From: Arcticibacter svalbardensis MN12-7 | GTDB lineage: Bacteria; Bacteroidota; Bacteroidia; Sphingobacteriales; Sphingobacteriaceae | Reading direction: 5' to 3' | Assembly (NCBI RefSeq): GCF_000403135.1 | Contig: NZ_AQPN01000002.1 | Location: forward strand, 1 to 64,000 | DNA length: 64,000 nucleotides | Shown here: one piece after another, positions 56,323-64,000 of the stretch | Layout: each line of letters opens with the position of its first letter | How positions within the stretch are numbered: position 1 is the stretch's first letter | Translations under genes and position numbers: made by a program | The notes under the pieces: generated by a model | What the model was told of the DNA's origin: nothing | The model's input: only the letters and a program-made list of their open reading frames with translations | The model's database searches: none

Positions 56323-56703
56323 AGTTTTCCAACCATCTTCTTTAAGTCTTTGTTATGCCCTTCAAACAATGAAAGTAACATCCATTACCGTTCGTCAACC
56401 CCGGATAGCAATTCTACGCCGGCCAAAGCCGTAACTACTTTCCCTCTGTCGATCAAATGTTTCCGGGCATCGTATGCTTTATTTTGTAGTATGTCAAGAT
56501 ACTCATTAAGTGCTTTAGCATCTTCTTTATTGCCACTGGCACGGTTTGCTTTTGAATTCCACCTTGATGGAAGCCACGAGCGTTTAACAGAAAGATCTTT
56601 GGGAACACCGTCTACGGTAATTTTTAGATAGATATACATTGGTCCACCATCGTAATTTCGCTGCAGTTTAAAAAAACATTAAGCCTAAACTTTTCTCTAA
56701 CAT
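56320..56703 (-). pseudogene. Tyrosine integrase, N-terminal remnant
   Basis: From an ATG at 56703: MLEKSLGLMFF, then a frameshift in a run of seven T's and KLQRNYDGGPMYIYLKITVDGVPKDLSVKRSWLPSRWNSKANRASGNKEDAKALNEYL, the arm-type DNA-binding domain of Bacteroidota phage-like integrases. A TAA follows GVDER, after which WMLLSLFEGHNKDLKKMVGK continues the family. The catalytic domain is gone. It sits beside tRNA-Ser, a common integration target. Confidence 0.8.
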
Positions 56704-56894
56704 AACGAAAGATTTTTTAAGTGAATAAATATAGAAATGCAGTGGTAAAAAGTTAAGATGTTCAGTACTCGAACATGTTTAAAATCAGATAATTACACCA
56801 TCTGCGTGGCGTCTTTATTTTGCACTAAAAAGACGCCATGAATGTCGCTCATTTTATTTGCGAATTCGTGTATATTTGACTATCTCAGGGCAAC
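56704..56894. other. Gap between integrase remnant and tRNA-Ser terminator
   Basis: About 190 bp, AT-rich, no gene seen. Confidence 0.4.
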
Positions 56895-56930
56895 AAAAAA
56901 GCCTGTAAATATTTAATTTACAGGCTTTTG
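56895..56930 (-). terminator. Terminator downstream of tRNA-Ser
   Basis: AAAAAGCCTGTAAAT / ATTTACAGGCTTTT hairpin with a five-base loop. T-rich on both strands. Lies 24 bp beyond the tRNA 3' end. Confidence 0.75.
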
Positions 56931-56953
56931 GTATTATTTGATTAATCAATCAG

Positions 56954-57040
56954 CGGTGAGGGAGGGATTCGAACCCTCGGTACCGTTGCCAGTACGACAG
57001 TTTAGCAAACTGTTCCTTTCGGCCACTCAGGCACCTCACC
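56954..57040 (-). tRNA. tRNA-Ser (GCU)
   Basis: Type II tRNA of 87 nt with long variable arm. Acceptor GGTGAGG pairs with CCTCACC; anticodon loop TTGCTAA gives GCT; T-arm GAGGGTTCGAATCCCTC. The CCA is not encoded. A promoter with TATATTTG lies upstream. Confidence 0.95.
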
Positions 57041-57056
57041 CCTCTTTTCAGGACTG

Positions 57057-57086
57057 CAAATATAGTAATTCAACCTACTCTTCAAA
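57057..57086 (-). promoter_or_regulatory. Promoter of tRNA-Ser
   Basis: On the minus strand TTTG (57083-57086), 18-bp spacer, TATATTTG (57057-57064), a near-perfect Bacteroidota promoter 16 bp from the tRNA 5' end. Confidence 0.8.
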
Positions 57087-57190
57087 AATAATTTAGCATT
57101 TAAACCTTCTTTAAAGGCCTTTTTTTATTACTAACTTAAAAGTATACTGAAAACTAGACTGTTAGTATCATGCTAAATGAAATTAAATAT

Positions 57191-59299
57191 TTAAACTTGA
57201 TAATCAATCCGCACATGATAGATGCTCATCAGCATATTCTTAAAAATTGACCTAATAGTTGCGATGTCTTTAAGCGTGATATTGCAATTATTTAGCTGCC
57301 CTTGTTCCAATTTATAGTCAATAATGCGATCAACTAATGCACTGATCGTATCTTTATTGGGTTCTTTTAAGCTCCTTGATGCCGCTTCGGTTGAATCTGC
57401 AAGCATTAAGACACCTGTTTCTTTTGAGAAGGGTATAGGGCCTGGATAACGGAATATATTCTCATCCACAAATTGCTCAGGAAAGTTTTTCAAGAAAGAC
57501 TGGTAGAAATAATCCATACGCGTGTTACCATGATGCGTTTTGATGAAGTCGATCACTATTTCAGGTAAATGATTCTTACGAGCTAATTCAACTCCTTTAT
57601 TTACGTGCCTGATAATAATTTGGGCACTTGCTTCGTAAGACAATTTATCATGGGGATTAACTGCACCATTCTGATTTTCTATAAAATACTGCGGATTCTC
57701 CATTTTGCCTATATCATGATATAGGGCTCCTGCCCGAACAAGGAGTGCATTTCCGCCTACATTAAAAATTGCCGCTTCTGCTAAATTAGCTACCTGAAGG
57801 GAATGCTGAAATGTACCAGGCGCTTTAAAAGACAGTTCACGAAGTAAGCGGGAATTGGTATTGGTAATCTCCATCAGCGTAACTTCAGATGTAAGTCCAA
57901 ACACCTTTTCAAATGCATATATCAGTGGATAAGCCAACAGCGAAAGTAAAACACTAAACACAAAAGGTAAAAAGCTAACCAATTCGATGTTTGTTAATGT
58001 GCCATTATTTCTGATCAGTGAAATGCCTAAGTAGGCAACTATATAATTACACAGAATCAAAAGAGCAGAAATAAGTAGCTGCTCCCGCTTAATCAAATTC
58101 TTAATACTGTATATGGCTACCATTCCAGCAGTGACTTGTAGAAAGGCAAATTCAAAGCTATTGGGCACAAAAAAACCAGCAACTAAGACGACCAGTAGAT
58201 GAATATTAAGGGCAAGACGTGTGTCAAAAAGTATGCGTATTATAATTGGAACAATACAATAGGGTATGTAATAAAGATTCTGAATCTTCAGGTTGATTGC
58301 CCATGAAAGACATACTAACATCATGGTGATAACAACTAAAATAAGGGACATCTTCCGGTTGTCATCATAGATATCCTTTCGAAACAGCCTAAGAAAAATC
58401 ATAAGCAGCGCAACTATCAATCCACCTAACAAAAGCTGCCCTATAAAAATAGCTCTTCTATTACCACTAAAATGACGCTCTTCTTCAAATGTATTTTTTA
58501 AAGATTCCAGTTTTTGATAGATTTCCTGACTAATTACAGAACCATTTGCAATAATAAGTTCACCTTGCTGAACCATACCTCTTGTTGGAGAAAGGTTTTT
58601 AAGTGCTTCCGACTCCACTTTCTCGCTAAGATGCTCGTCGTAAATATAGGTTTGCTGGATATGATCTTTAATTAATTTACTCAACCAAATCTTATTTTTA
58701 ATGGCATTTGCTTCATGAACCTGACTATCAATATAATCCTCAGCGGTTTCGAGAGTAAACACACCAATCGTATTCAATTCATTTGCGTCATTATCAGTGA
58801 GTAAAGTAAAATTATAATTCTGACTTGCGCGCTGAAATTTCTTTATATGGGTCATGATACCCTTCTGATATACCGCAGCTAAGATTCGAACACCTACATC
58901 CTGATAGGTATTTTTGAGTTTTTCCTCTTCTTGTGAGTTATCCCATTTAACATCAAAGTCGCCTATAAATGCTTGAAATTCGTTCTTAAAGATATCAGGG
59001 CGATTATGATAAACAGGGAGTACAGATTTATAAACCTCCTCTTTGTCCTGCTCTATTTCATCAAAGGTTTTTTCGACTGCAAAGCTATAAGGAGACACTA
59101 AGTCCTTGTTCATCCACACTTTACCCTTTTCGTATTCGTATTTAAACCGAGCGTGTTTAGGCAAAACCAGTGTAACAACCAATACACAAAGCACCATCAT
59201 GATATATTTCAGATTGGAGCCGTATTTTCTATATAATAAGAGATGGTATTTTTTTTTAATTTCGCCACTAGGTTCTTTTATCTGTTCAAAAATAAGCAA
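57191..59299 (-). CDS. pgpH: 7TM-HD cyclic-di-AMP phosphodiesterase
   Basis: 702 residues. Starts at TTG 59299: the frame is closed just upstream and no earlier ATG exists. Extracellular 7TMR-HDED domain (residues 55-270, EKTFDEIEQDKEEVYKSVLPVYHNRP), seven membrane helices (about 285-475), and cytosolic HD domain with LYHDIGKMENPQYF (metal HD, about 527) and KTHHGNTRMDYFY. Hydrolyses c-di-AMP. Length and order match YqfF/PgpH. Confidence 0.93.
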   Translation of the reverse strand: MLIFEQIKEPSGEIKKKYHLLLYRKYGSNLKYIMMVLCVLVVTLVLPKHARFKYEYEKGKVWMNKDLVSPYSFAVEKTFDEIEQDKEEVYKSVLPVYHNRPDIFKNEFQAFIGDFDVKWDNSQEEEKLKNTYQDVGVRILAAVYQKGIMTHIKKFQRASQNYNFTLLTDNDANELNTIGVFTLETAEDYIDSQVHEANAIKNKIWLSKLIKDHIQQTYIYDEHLSEKVESEALKNLSPTRGMVQQGELIIANGSVISQEIYQKLESLKNTFEEERHFSGNRRAIFIGQLLLGGLIVALLMIFLRLFRKDIYDDNRKMSLILVVITMMLVCLSWAINLKIQNLYYIPYCIVPIIIRILFDTRLALNIHLLVVLVAGFFVPNSFEFAFLQVTAGMVAIYSIKNLIKREQLLISALLILCNYIVAYLGISLIRNNGTLTNIELVSFLPFVFSVLLSLLAYPLIYAFEKVFGLTSEVTLMEITNTNSRLLRELSFKAPGTFQHSLQVANLAEAAIFNVGGNALLVRAGALYHDIGKMENPQYFIENQNGAVNPHDKLSYEASAQIIIRHVNKGVELARKNHLPEIVIDFIKTHHGNTRMDYFYQSFLKNFPEQFVDENIFRYPGPIPFSKETGVLMLADSTEAASRSLKEPNKDTISALVDRIIDYKLEQGQLNNCNITLKDIATIRSIFKNMLMSIYHVRIDYQV

Positions 59300-59346
59300 G
59301 TTTTATTAATTCTGGGTGTATATGAATGGATTGGCTCTAGAGAGAT

Positions 59347-60264
59347 ATGATTAAAAAAGTTTTTTTGTTATTATATATAATTGGTTCAAGTCATGTAGGT
59401 ATGGCCCAGAGGACGAATATTGAACCACAAGATGTAAAGATCAGTGAATACCAGGATACAATTAAAGCACTTGCATTTACCGTTATAAACGATCCGGATG
59501 AGGCAGAACGTTATAATGCTAACTTTAAAATGGTGAGAACTATTGTCAAAGCCTTAAAAATACCAAATTCATTTCAATTTGATTTTGACTCGCTAAAGTC
59601 AATAACGATACAAAGATCACCGGATAATAATTTCCGACTGTTTACCTGGCATGTATTAAACAATAATGGCACTTATCGTTATTATGGCGCTATACAAATA
59701 AACACTACTAATTCGCTTAAGCTATTGCCTCTTTTAGACTTTACCTCGGGGATAAAATCACCTCAGGATACAGTTTTAAACAATGAAAAATGGTTTGGCG
59801 CACAATATTATAAAATCATTCCTGTTATTAAAGATGGAAAAACGCCTTATTACATTCTGTTAGGATGGAAAGGCAACACAGCAAAATCAACACAAAAAGT
59901 TATTGAAGTACTTTATTTTAGAGATGGAAAAGCATTTTTTGGAATGCCTCTTTTCGATGGAAATAAAACATATCAAGACAAGAATCGGATAATTTTCGAA
60001 TACAACAGATCTGCTTCGATGCTACTTAATTATGAATTGAAGGAAAACAGAATTGTATTTGACCACCTGGCTCCACCGGATATTGAAATGAAAGGTGACT
60101 TTGCTTTATATGGCCCTGACTTATCCTACGATGGATTTAAGCTAATTAAAGGTAGATTGAGCTTTTTGAATGATATTCGATTAACAAATCCAGACTCTGA
60201 AATAGATAAATTATACATTGACCCTAAAAATCCACAAAAGGAAATCATAAATAAAGTCAGATAA
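59347..60264 (+). CDS. Hypothetical secreted protein
   Basis: 305 residues. Signal peptide MIKKVFLLLYIIGSSHVGMAQ. The mature part is beta-rich and aromatic (FRLFTWHVLNNNGTYRYYGAIQINT, AQYYKIIPVIKDGKTPYYILLGWKGN, GPDLSYDGFKLIKGRLSFLNDIRL). No domain I recognise. It is divergent from pgpH across 47 bp, so they share a promoter region. Function unknown. Confidence 0.75.
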   Translation: MIKKVFLLLYIIGSSHVGMAQRTNIEPQDVKISEYQDTIKALAFTVINDPDEAERYNANFKMVRTIVKALKIPNSFQFDFDSLKSITIQRSPDNNFRLFTWHVLNNNGTYRYYGAIQINTTNSLKLLPLLDFTSGIKSPQDTVLNNEKWFGAQYYKIIPVIKDGKTPYYILLGWKGNTAKSTQKVIEVLYFRDGKAFFGMPLFDGNKTYQDKNRIIFEYNRSASMLLNYELKENRIVFDHLAPPDIEMKGDFALYGPDLSYDGFKLIKGRLSFLNDIRLTNPDSEIDKLYIDPKNPQKEIINKVR

Positions 60265-60366
60265 ACACAGTTTTGTAATTATTTAAAAAAAATACTGATA
60301 TTTGAGGCCTTTCCCCCTATTCAATGACAACAAAACATCTCATTTGTTCAATCTTCTTATAACTTC

Positions 60367-60534
60367 ATGAAGAGATTACATATTTTATTATTCCCTTTTA
60401 GGCTATTTGAAGTTTTAAAACAGGCAAACAAGCCTTTTGAACAAGCCTATATCCTACCAAAAGCCTTTTATGATGGATCAACACTTGAAGATATGTTGAG
60501 CAGGCAAGCAGATTTAACACACATGAACTTATAA
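60367..60534 (+). CDS. Possible 55-residue ORF upstream of peptide transporter
   Basis: ATG at 60367, TAA at 60532. MKRLHILLFPFRLFEVLKQANKPFEQAYILPKAFYD...; hydrophobic start but no clear signal. 8 bp before the POT gene. Could be a leader ORF or the end of a decayed gene; unsupported by homology. Confidence 0.3.
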   Translation: MKRLHILLFPFRLFEVLKQANKPFEQAYILPKAFYDGSTLEDMLSRQADLTHMNL

Positions 60535-60542
60535 TCATACGA

Positions 60543-62231
60543 ATGGATACCATCAATATCGCAGAAAATCCAAATCTGCCAGCAAAGGGACACCCAAAAG
60601 GTCTCTATTTACTTTTTACTACCGAAATGTGGGAGCGCTTCAACTTTTATGGGATGCGGGCCCTATTAACTCTTTTTTTAGTAAATTCTCTTGCATTTCG
60701 CGAATCTGAAGCTTCCGTTATTTATGGTGGCTTTTTAGGTTTATGTTACCTGACACCAATGTTGGGAGGATTCGTATCTGACCGTTTCCTGGGAAATCGT
60801 AATTGTATTCTCCTTGGGGGTGTCGTCATGGGTATTGGGCAGCTATTCCTGTTTTTTAGTGCAAGCACATTTGAGACTAATTTTGACATGTCCAAAACAG
60901 CTATGTATATCGCACTGGGAACTATCATTTTAGGTAATGGCTTTTTTAAGCCTAACATATCTTCCATGGTAGGTCAGTTATATCCGAAAGGAGATTCACG
61001 TCTGGACTCTGCTTTTACTATATTTTACATGGGTATAAATATGGGTGCATTTCTAGGAATGTACATTTGCCCATTATTAGGAGATGTAGTTTTGGATGAT
61101 GGTACACGTATCGTAACTGCATTTAAATGGGGATTTTTTGCAGCATCAATGGCCATGTTCTTTGGATCAGCCCTGTTCTATTTCTTAAAAGAAAAATACG
61201 TTGTAGGACCCACAGGTAATGCAATTGGAGCTAAACCTTCTTTAAATATCACCAAAGGGTCAGAAGAAGTTTTAAAAGCTCAATTTTCTAATACAGCAAT
61301 TTACTGTTCAATAGCTGCCTTTTTCATCTTAGTATTTTTCTTTCGCTTTGCAGTAGATCAAAACTGGATCTATTCATTTATCTACGGAAGTGGAATTACC
61401 CTTGCGGGATTTATAATATCTGATAACTCTCTTTCAAAAATGGAAAGAGATCGAATTATGGCCTTATATATACTTGCTTTTTTCGTTATGTTTTTCTGGG
61501 CATGCTTTGAACAAGCAGGATCATCACTAACTTTTATAGCTGATTATCAAACAGACAGACGTCTATTCGGATGGAATATGCCCCCTTCATTTGTACAAAA
61601 TGCAAACTCTATCTTTATTATTGTATTTGCTTTGCCTTTCAGCTGGTTATGGTTGTATCTTCAAAAAAGAAATCTGGAGCCAATCTCTCCTGTAAAGCAG
61701 TCTTTTGGCCTTTTGCTGTTAGCGGTAGGATTTTTAATCATGGCATTTCAGGTTAAGGGTCTGGGAACAACAGAAAAAATCGGTGTATCCTGGTTAATAT
61801 TGATGTACTTATTCCACACATTGGGAGAACTTTGTTTGTCTCCAATAGGATTATCATTAGTATCTAAACTAGCACCTCTACGTTTTTCATCCCTTTTAAT
61901 GGGAGTCTGGTTTATTGCTAATGCAGCCGGTTATGCCTTAGCAGGTACACTGGGAGCAGCACTTCCACCTACAGGAGATAAATATACCCTGGCTCAAGGT
62001 ATAGGGGTTAATCTTCAGGCGGTGCTTGATAAAACAATTATCCCAACAGCGGCTCAATTATCCAAACTAAATGAACTTCGTATTCCAATAGAATATCCTA
62101 TGTTTGCAGGGTTTGTTATTCATAATTTATTCGAATTCTTTATGCTTTTTGTTATTTTACCAGGTGTGGCAGCAGTACTTCTGTTTCTGTTATCCGGGGT
62201 ATTGAAAAAGCTGATGCATGAAGTTCGTTAA
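60543..62231 (+). CDS. POT/PTR-family di/tripeptide transporter
   Basis: 562 residues, 14 membrane segments. Proton-coupled oligopeptide symporter. FTTEMWERFNFYGMRALLTLFLV contains the ExxERFxYYG-type proton/peptide motif (here EMWERFNFYG), GGFVSDRFLGNRNC the second, and FKPNISSMVGQLYP the NGFxKPN-type motif; FSxxYMGINMGAFLG follows. All key motifs intact. Confidence 0.93.
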   Translation: MDTINIAENPNLPAKGHPKGLYLLFTTEMWERFNFYGMRALLTLFLVNSLAFRESEASVIYGGFLGLCYLTPMLGGFVSDRFLGNRNCILLGGVVMGIGQLFLFFSASTFETNFDMSKTAMYIALGTIILGNGFFKPNISSMVGQLYPKGDSRLDSAFTIFYMGINMGAFLGMYICPLLGDVVLDDGTRIVTAFKWGFFAASMAMFFGSALFYFLKEKYVVGPTGNAIGAKPSLNITKGSEEVLKAQFSNTAIYCSIAAFFILVFFFRFAVDQNWIYSFIYGSGITLAGFIISDNSLSKMERDRIMALYILAFFVMFFWACFEQAGSSLTFIADYQTDRRLFGWNMPPSFVQNANSIFIIVFALPFSWLWLYLQKRNLEPISPVKQSFGLLLLAVGFLIMAFQVKGLGTTEKIGVSWLILMYLFHTLGELCLSPIGLSLVSKLAPLRFSSLLMGVWFIANAAGYALAGTLGAALPPTGDKYTLAQGIGVNLQAVLDKTIIPTAAQLSKLNELRIPIEYPMFAGFVIHNLFEFFMLFVILPGVAAVLLFLLSGVLKKLMHEVR

Positions 62232-62246
62232 TTAAATACTATATCT

Positions 62247-62975
62247 GTGTTAGCTGATAGCTTAGTTATAATTCCAACATACAATGAGAAGGAAAATATC
62301 GAGAAGATTATTCGTGCGGTATTTTCCTTATCCATTCCATTTAATATCCTGATCGTAGATGACAGTTCGCCTGATGGTACAGGTGATATTGTAAAACATC
62401 TTCAAGGTGAATATTCCGGAAAGCTTTATATTGAAGAGCGAAATGGAAAACAAGGATTGGGTTCTGCTTATATACACGGCTTTAAGTGGGCTTTAAACCA
62501 TCAGTTTGAGTATATATTTGAGATGGATGCCGATTTTTCACACAACCCTCTTGATTTGATTCGTTTGCGCACCGCTTGTTTACAGGGAGCTGATGTAGCG
62601 ATTGGATCACGTTATGTAACTGGCGTGAACGTAGTAAACTGGCCAATGAGCAGAGTGCTTATGTCTTACTTTGCATCGGTTTATGTTCGTTTTATTACAG
62701 GTATAAACATCCATGACGCCACAGCGGGTTTTAAATGCTACCGCCGAAAAGTATTGGAAAGGATTAACATGAACAAAATTAAATTTGTAGGTTATGCATT
62801 TCAAATTGAAATGAAATTTACAGCTATTAATCATGGCTTTAAGGTCGTTGAAGTACCCATTATTTTTACAGATCGTACGGAGGGTACATCAAAAATGAGC
62901 ACAAGAATATTCAGAGAAGCCTTTCTAGGCGTAATTCAAATGAAGATGATCAGTTGGTTTAGAAAATACAATTAA
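62247..62975 (+). CDS. Polyprenol monophosphomannose synthase-like GT2
   Basis: 242 residues, started at GTG 62247. GT-A glycosyltransferase of the Dpm1 type: VIIPTYNEKENIEKIIRAV, ILIVDDSSPDGTGDIV, EMDADFSHNPLDL (DxD metal site), VIFTDRTEGTSKMS. Transfers mannose from GDP-mannose to polyprenyl phosphate. Lacks the membrane anchor helices of some homologues. 15 bp after the POT gene, likely co-transcribed. Confidence 0.9.
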   Translation: MLADSLVIIPTYNEKENIEKIIRAVFSLSIPFNILIVDDSSPDGTGDIVKHLQGEYSGKLYIEERNGKQGLGSAYIHGFKWALNHQFEYIFEMDADFSHNPLDLIRLRTACLQGADVAIGSRYVTGVNVVNWPMSRVLMSYFASVYVRFITGINIHDATAGFKCYRRKVLERINMNKIKFVGYAFQIEMKFTAINHGFKVVEVPIIFTDRTEGTSKMSTRIFREAFLGVIQMKMISWFRKYN

Positions 62976-63048
62976 TAACTGTTACACTCTCATTCAGGAG
63001 ACAGCTTATTATATCATTTGCATTAAGTTAAAAAAATTATTAAGGTAA

Positions 63049-63090
63049 AAATGAATCTTAAACATTACGAAAGGTTAAGATTCGTTACTT
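63049..63090. terminator. Bidirectional terminator
   Basis: GAATCTTAAAC / GTTAAGATTC (63053-63063 and 63074-63083), stem with one bulge and a ten-base loop, with flanking A and T tracts. Lies between two convergent genes. Confidence 0.7.
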
Positions 63091-64000
63091 TTATCTAACG
63101 ATATTGTGGCTATTGTGTTTAATCACATAAGGTTCGACGTGTATAATTGCCCCTTTAATATGGGTATTACTCTTCATCAGTTTATCTTTAACCATGTGGG
63201 CAATTGTATGGCCATCCGAGACAGTTAAGTCCGCATTCACAAGAATATGAAGATCTATAAAATAATCAAACCCCATCTTACGCACATAACACTTCTCTAT
63301 TGCTGATACATCTTTCACATTTTGGGCAATATTCCTAACCTGATTAACAATTTCATTTGAAGGTGCACTGTCCATGATTTCATCAAACGCCGGTTTAAGA
63401 ATATTATAAGCATTATATACAATTAGAAAAGAGGCTATTAATGCCGCCCAATCATCAGCCACTTCAAATCCTTTACCACCAAATATTGCAATCACAATTC
63501 CAATAAAAGCGGCGACTGAAGTAATTGCATCACTCCTATGATGGAATGCATCTGCTTTTACGGCTTGACTATTAAGCTCCTTACCTACCTTCAATACATA
63601 TTTATACAATGCTTCTTTAATCCCAATAACTAATATAAGAATCCATAGTGTAAATACTCTCGGACCTTCATGGGGTGTATTTATAAAATGAATAGCATTA
63701 AATCCAATCCATACGGCTGCAACGACCAGAAACAAAGATATGAGTATAGCAGCCAAAGGTTCAGCCTTCCCATGACCATAAGGATGTCTTTCGTCAGCAG
63801 GCTTGAGTGAGTATCTTAATCCAACCCATAATAGCAATGAACTCACTATATCAGCTCCAGTTTCAGTGGCATCAGCAATCAGTGCATAGGAATGTCCAAA
63901 GTGACCACCCGCTGCTTTAACGAAAACTAAAATAATACTGACCACTATTCCTAGTTGTGTGGTTCGTATTGCTTTTATAGAGGGATCTAATTTAATATCC
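63091..64000 (-). CDS. Cation diffusion facilitator (CDF) transporter, partial
   Basis: The frame is open to the right edge of the window, so the start lies outside; residues visible include DIKLDPSIKAIRTTQLGIVVSIILVFVKAAGG. Metal-site helices: DATETGADIVSSLLLW (HxxxD-type half) and KADAFHHRSDAITSVAAFIG (HxxxD, Zn site). PADERHPYGHGKAEPL is the CDF loop; the cytoplasmic C-terminal domain ends in IIHVEPY. Exports Zn/Cd/Co or Fe; about 300 residues are present. Confidence 0.93.
   Translation of the reverse strand, partial: DIKLDPSIKAIRTTQLGIVVSIILVFVKAAGGHFGHSYALIADATETGADIVSSLLLWVGLRYSLKPADERHPYGHGKAEPLAAILISLFLVVAAVWIGFNAIHFINTPHEGPRVFTLWILILVIGIKEALYKYVLKVGKELNSQAVKADAFHHRSDAITSVAAFIGIVIAIFGGKGFEVADDWAALIASFLIVYNAYNILKPAFDEIMDSAPSNEIVNQVRNIAQNVKDVSAIEKCYVRKMGFDYFIDLHILVNADLTVSDGHTIAHMVKDKLMKSNTHIKGAIIHVEPYVIKHNSHNIVR

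Overview
The window reads as chromosomal DNA from a member of the Bacteroidota, most like Pedobacter and other Sphingobacteriaceae. Evidence: SusC/SusD pair, promoters with the phylum's TTTG...TAnnTTTG form, poor Shine-Dalgarno sequences, low GC, many short lipoproteins, NagA/GH20/GH9/GH130 carbohydrate genes and 7TM-HD c-di-AMP phosphodiesterase. No rRNA, CRISPR array or intact prophage is visible. Two tRNAs (Pro-UGG, Ser-GCU) are present.

Layout. 1-1518: an unknown gene cut by the window edge and a small membrane protein. 1571-7677 (minus): an amino-sugar/oligosaccharide cluster (GH20 hexosaminidase, NagA, NagX-like acyltransferase, polysaccharide deacetylase, GH9) in which NagX has lost its middle and the deacetylase its secretion signal. 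7756-10631 (minus): copper chaperone and CopA ATPase. 11329-12209: wrecked GH99-like/WbsX gene. 12551: tRNA-Pro with a textbook promoter and terminator. 13635-15394: GH130 phosphorylase and a small unknown protein. 15647-23266 (minus): an 11-gene operon, PRC-like protein - PPK2 - atpDCQRBEFAG, the alternative N-type F1Fo ATPase. 23440-26031: cupin, HMA-AraC regulator, outer-membrane protein, Crp-like regulator. 26300-26993: TPR pseudogene, 52-residue membrane protein, tRNA-like remnant. 27063-30393 (minus): pstSCAB. 30515-32457 (minus): DUF6544 protein and Acg-type nitroreductase. 32765-38718 (plus): SusC, SusD and a secreted endonuclease/exonuclease/phosphatase enzyme. 38877-39505: Phd/VapC-type toxin-antitoxin pair. 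39629-44449: broken PEGA lipoprotein, unknown 321-residue protein, thymidylate kinase, MBL hydrolase, ArsM. 46492-47829: hybrid histidine kinase coupled to a thioredoxin-like protein, and a tyrosine phosphatase. 48021-51714: GIN-domain protein, amino acid permease, PfkB fragment, YeeE/YedE pair (one frameshifted). 51845: LpxH-like phosphoesterase. 52800-56703: a graveyard of mobile DNA next to tRNA-Ser (group IIC intron 5' end, TonB-receptor remnant, IS21-type end, IS3 transposase and integrase remnants) with two lipoprotein genes. 57191-64000: PgpH-type phosphodiesterase, secreted protein, POT peptide transporter, Dpm1-like glycosyltransferase, CDF transporter cut by the window edge.

The best lead is regulatory. 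Upstream of pstS and upstream of susC lie runs of the same heptamers (TTAACAT/TTAATCT) every 11 bp, on the coding strand, each run ending exactly 8 bp before a TAnnTTTG box. This is the architecture of PhoB-type control and implies that the SusC/SusD/phosphatase operon takes up and cleaves a phosphorus-containing polymer or ester under phosphate starvation. The second lead is the N-ATPase operon joined by stop/start overlap to PPK2 and a PRC-like protein, with an exact 18-bp repeat shared with the neighbouring cupin gene. A third theme is decay: about a dozen genes are broken by internal deletion, frameshift, stop or truncation.
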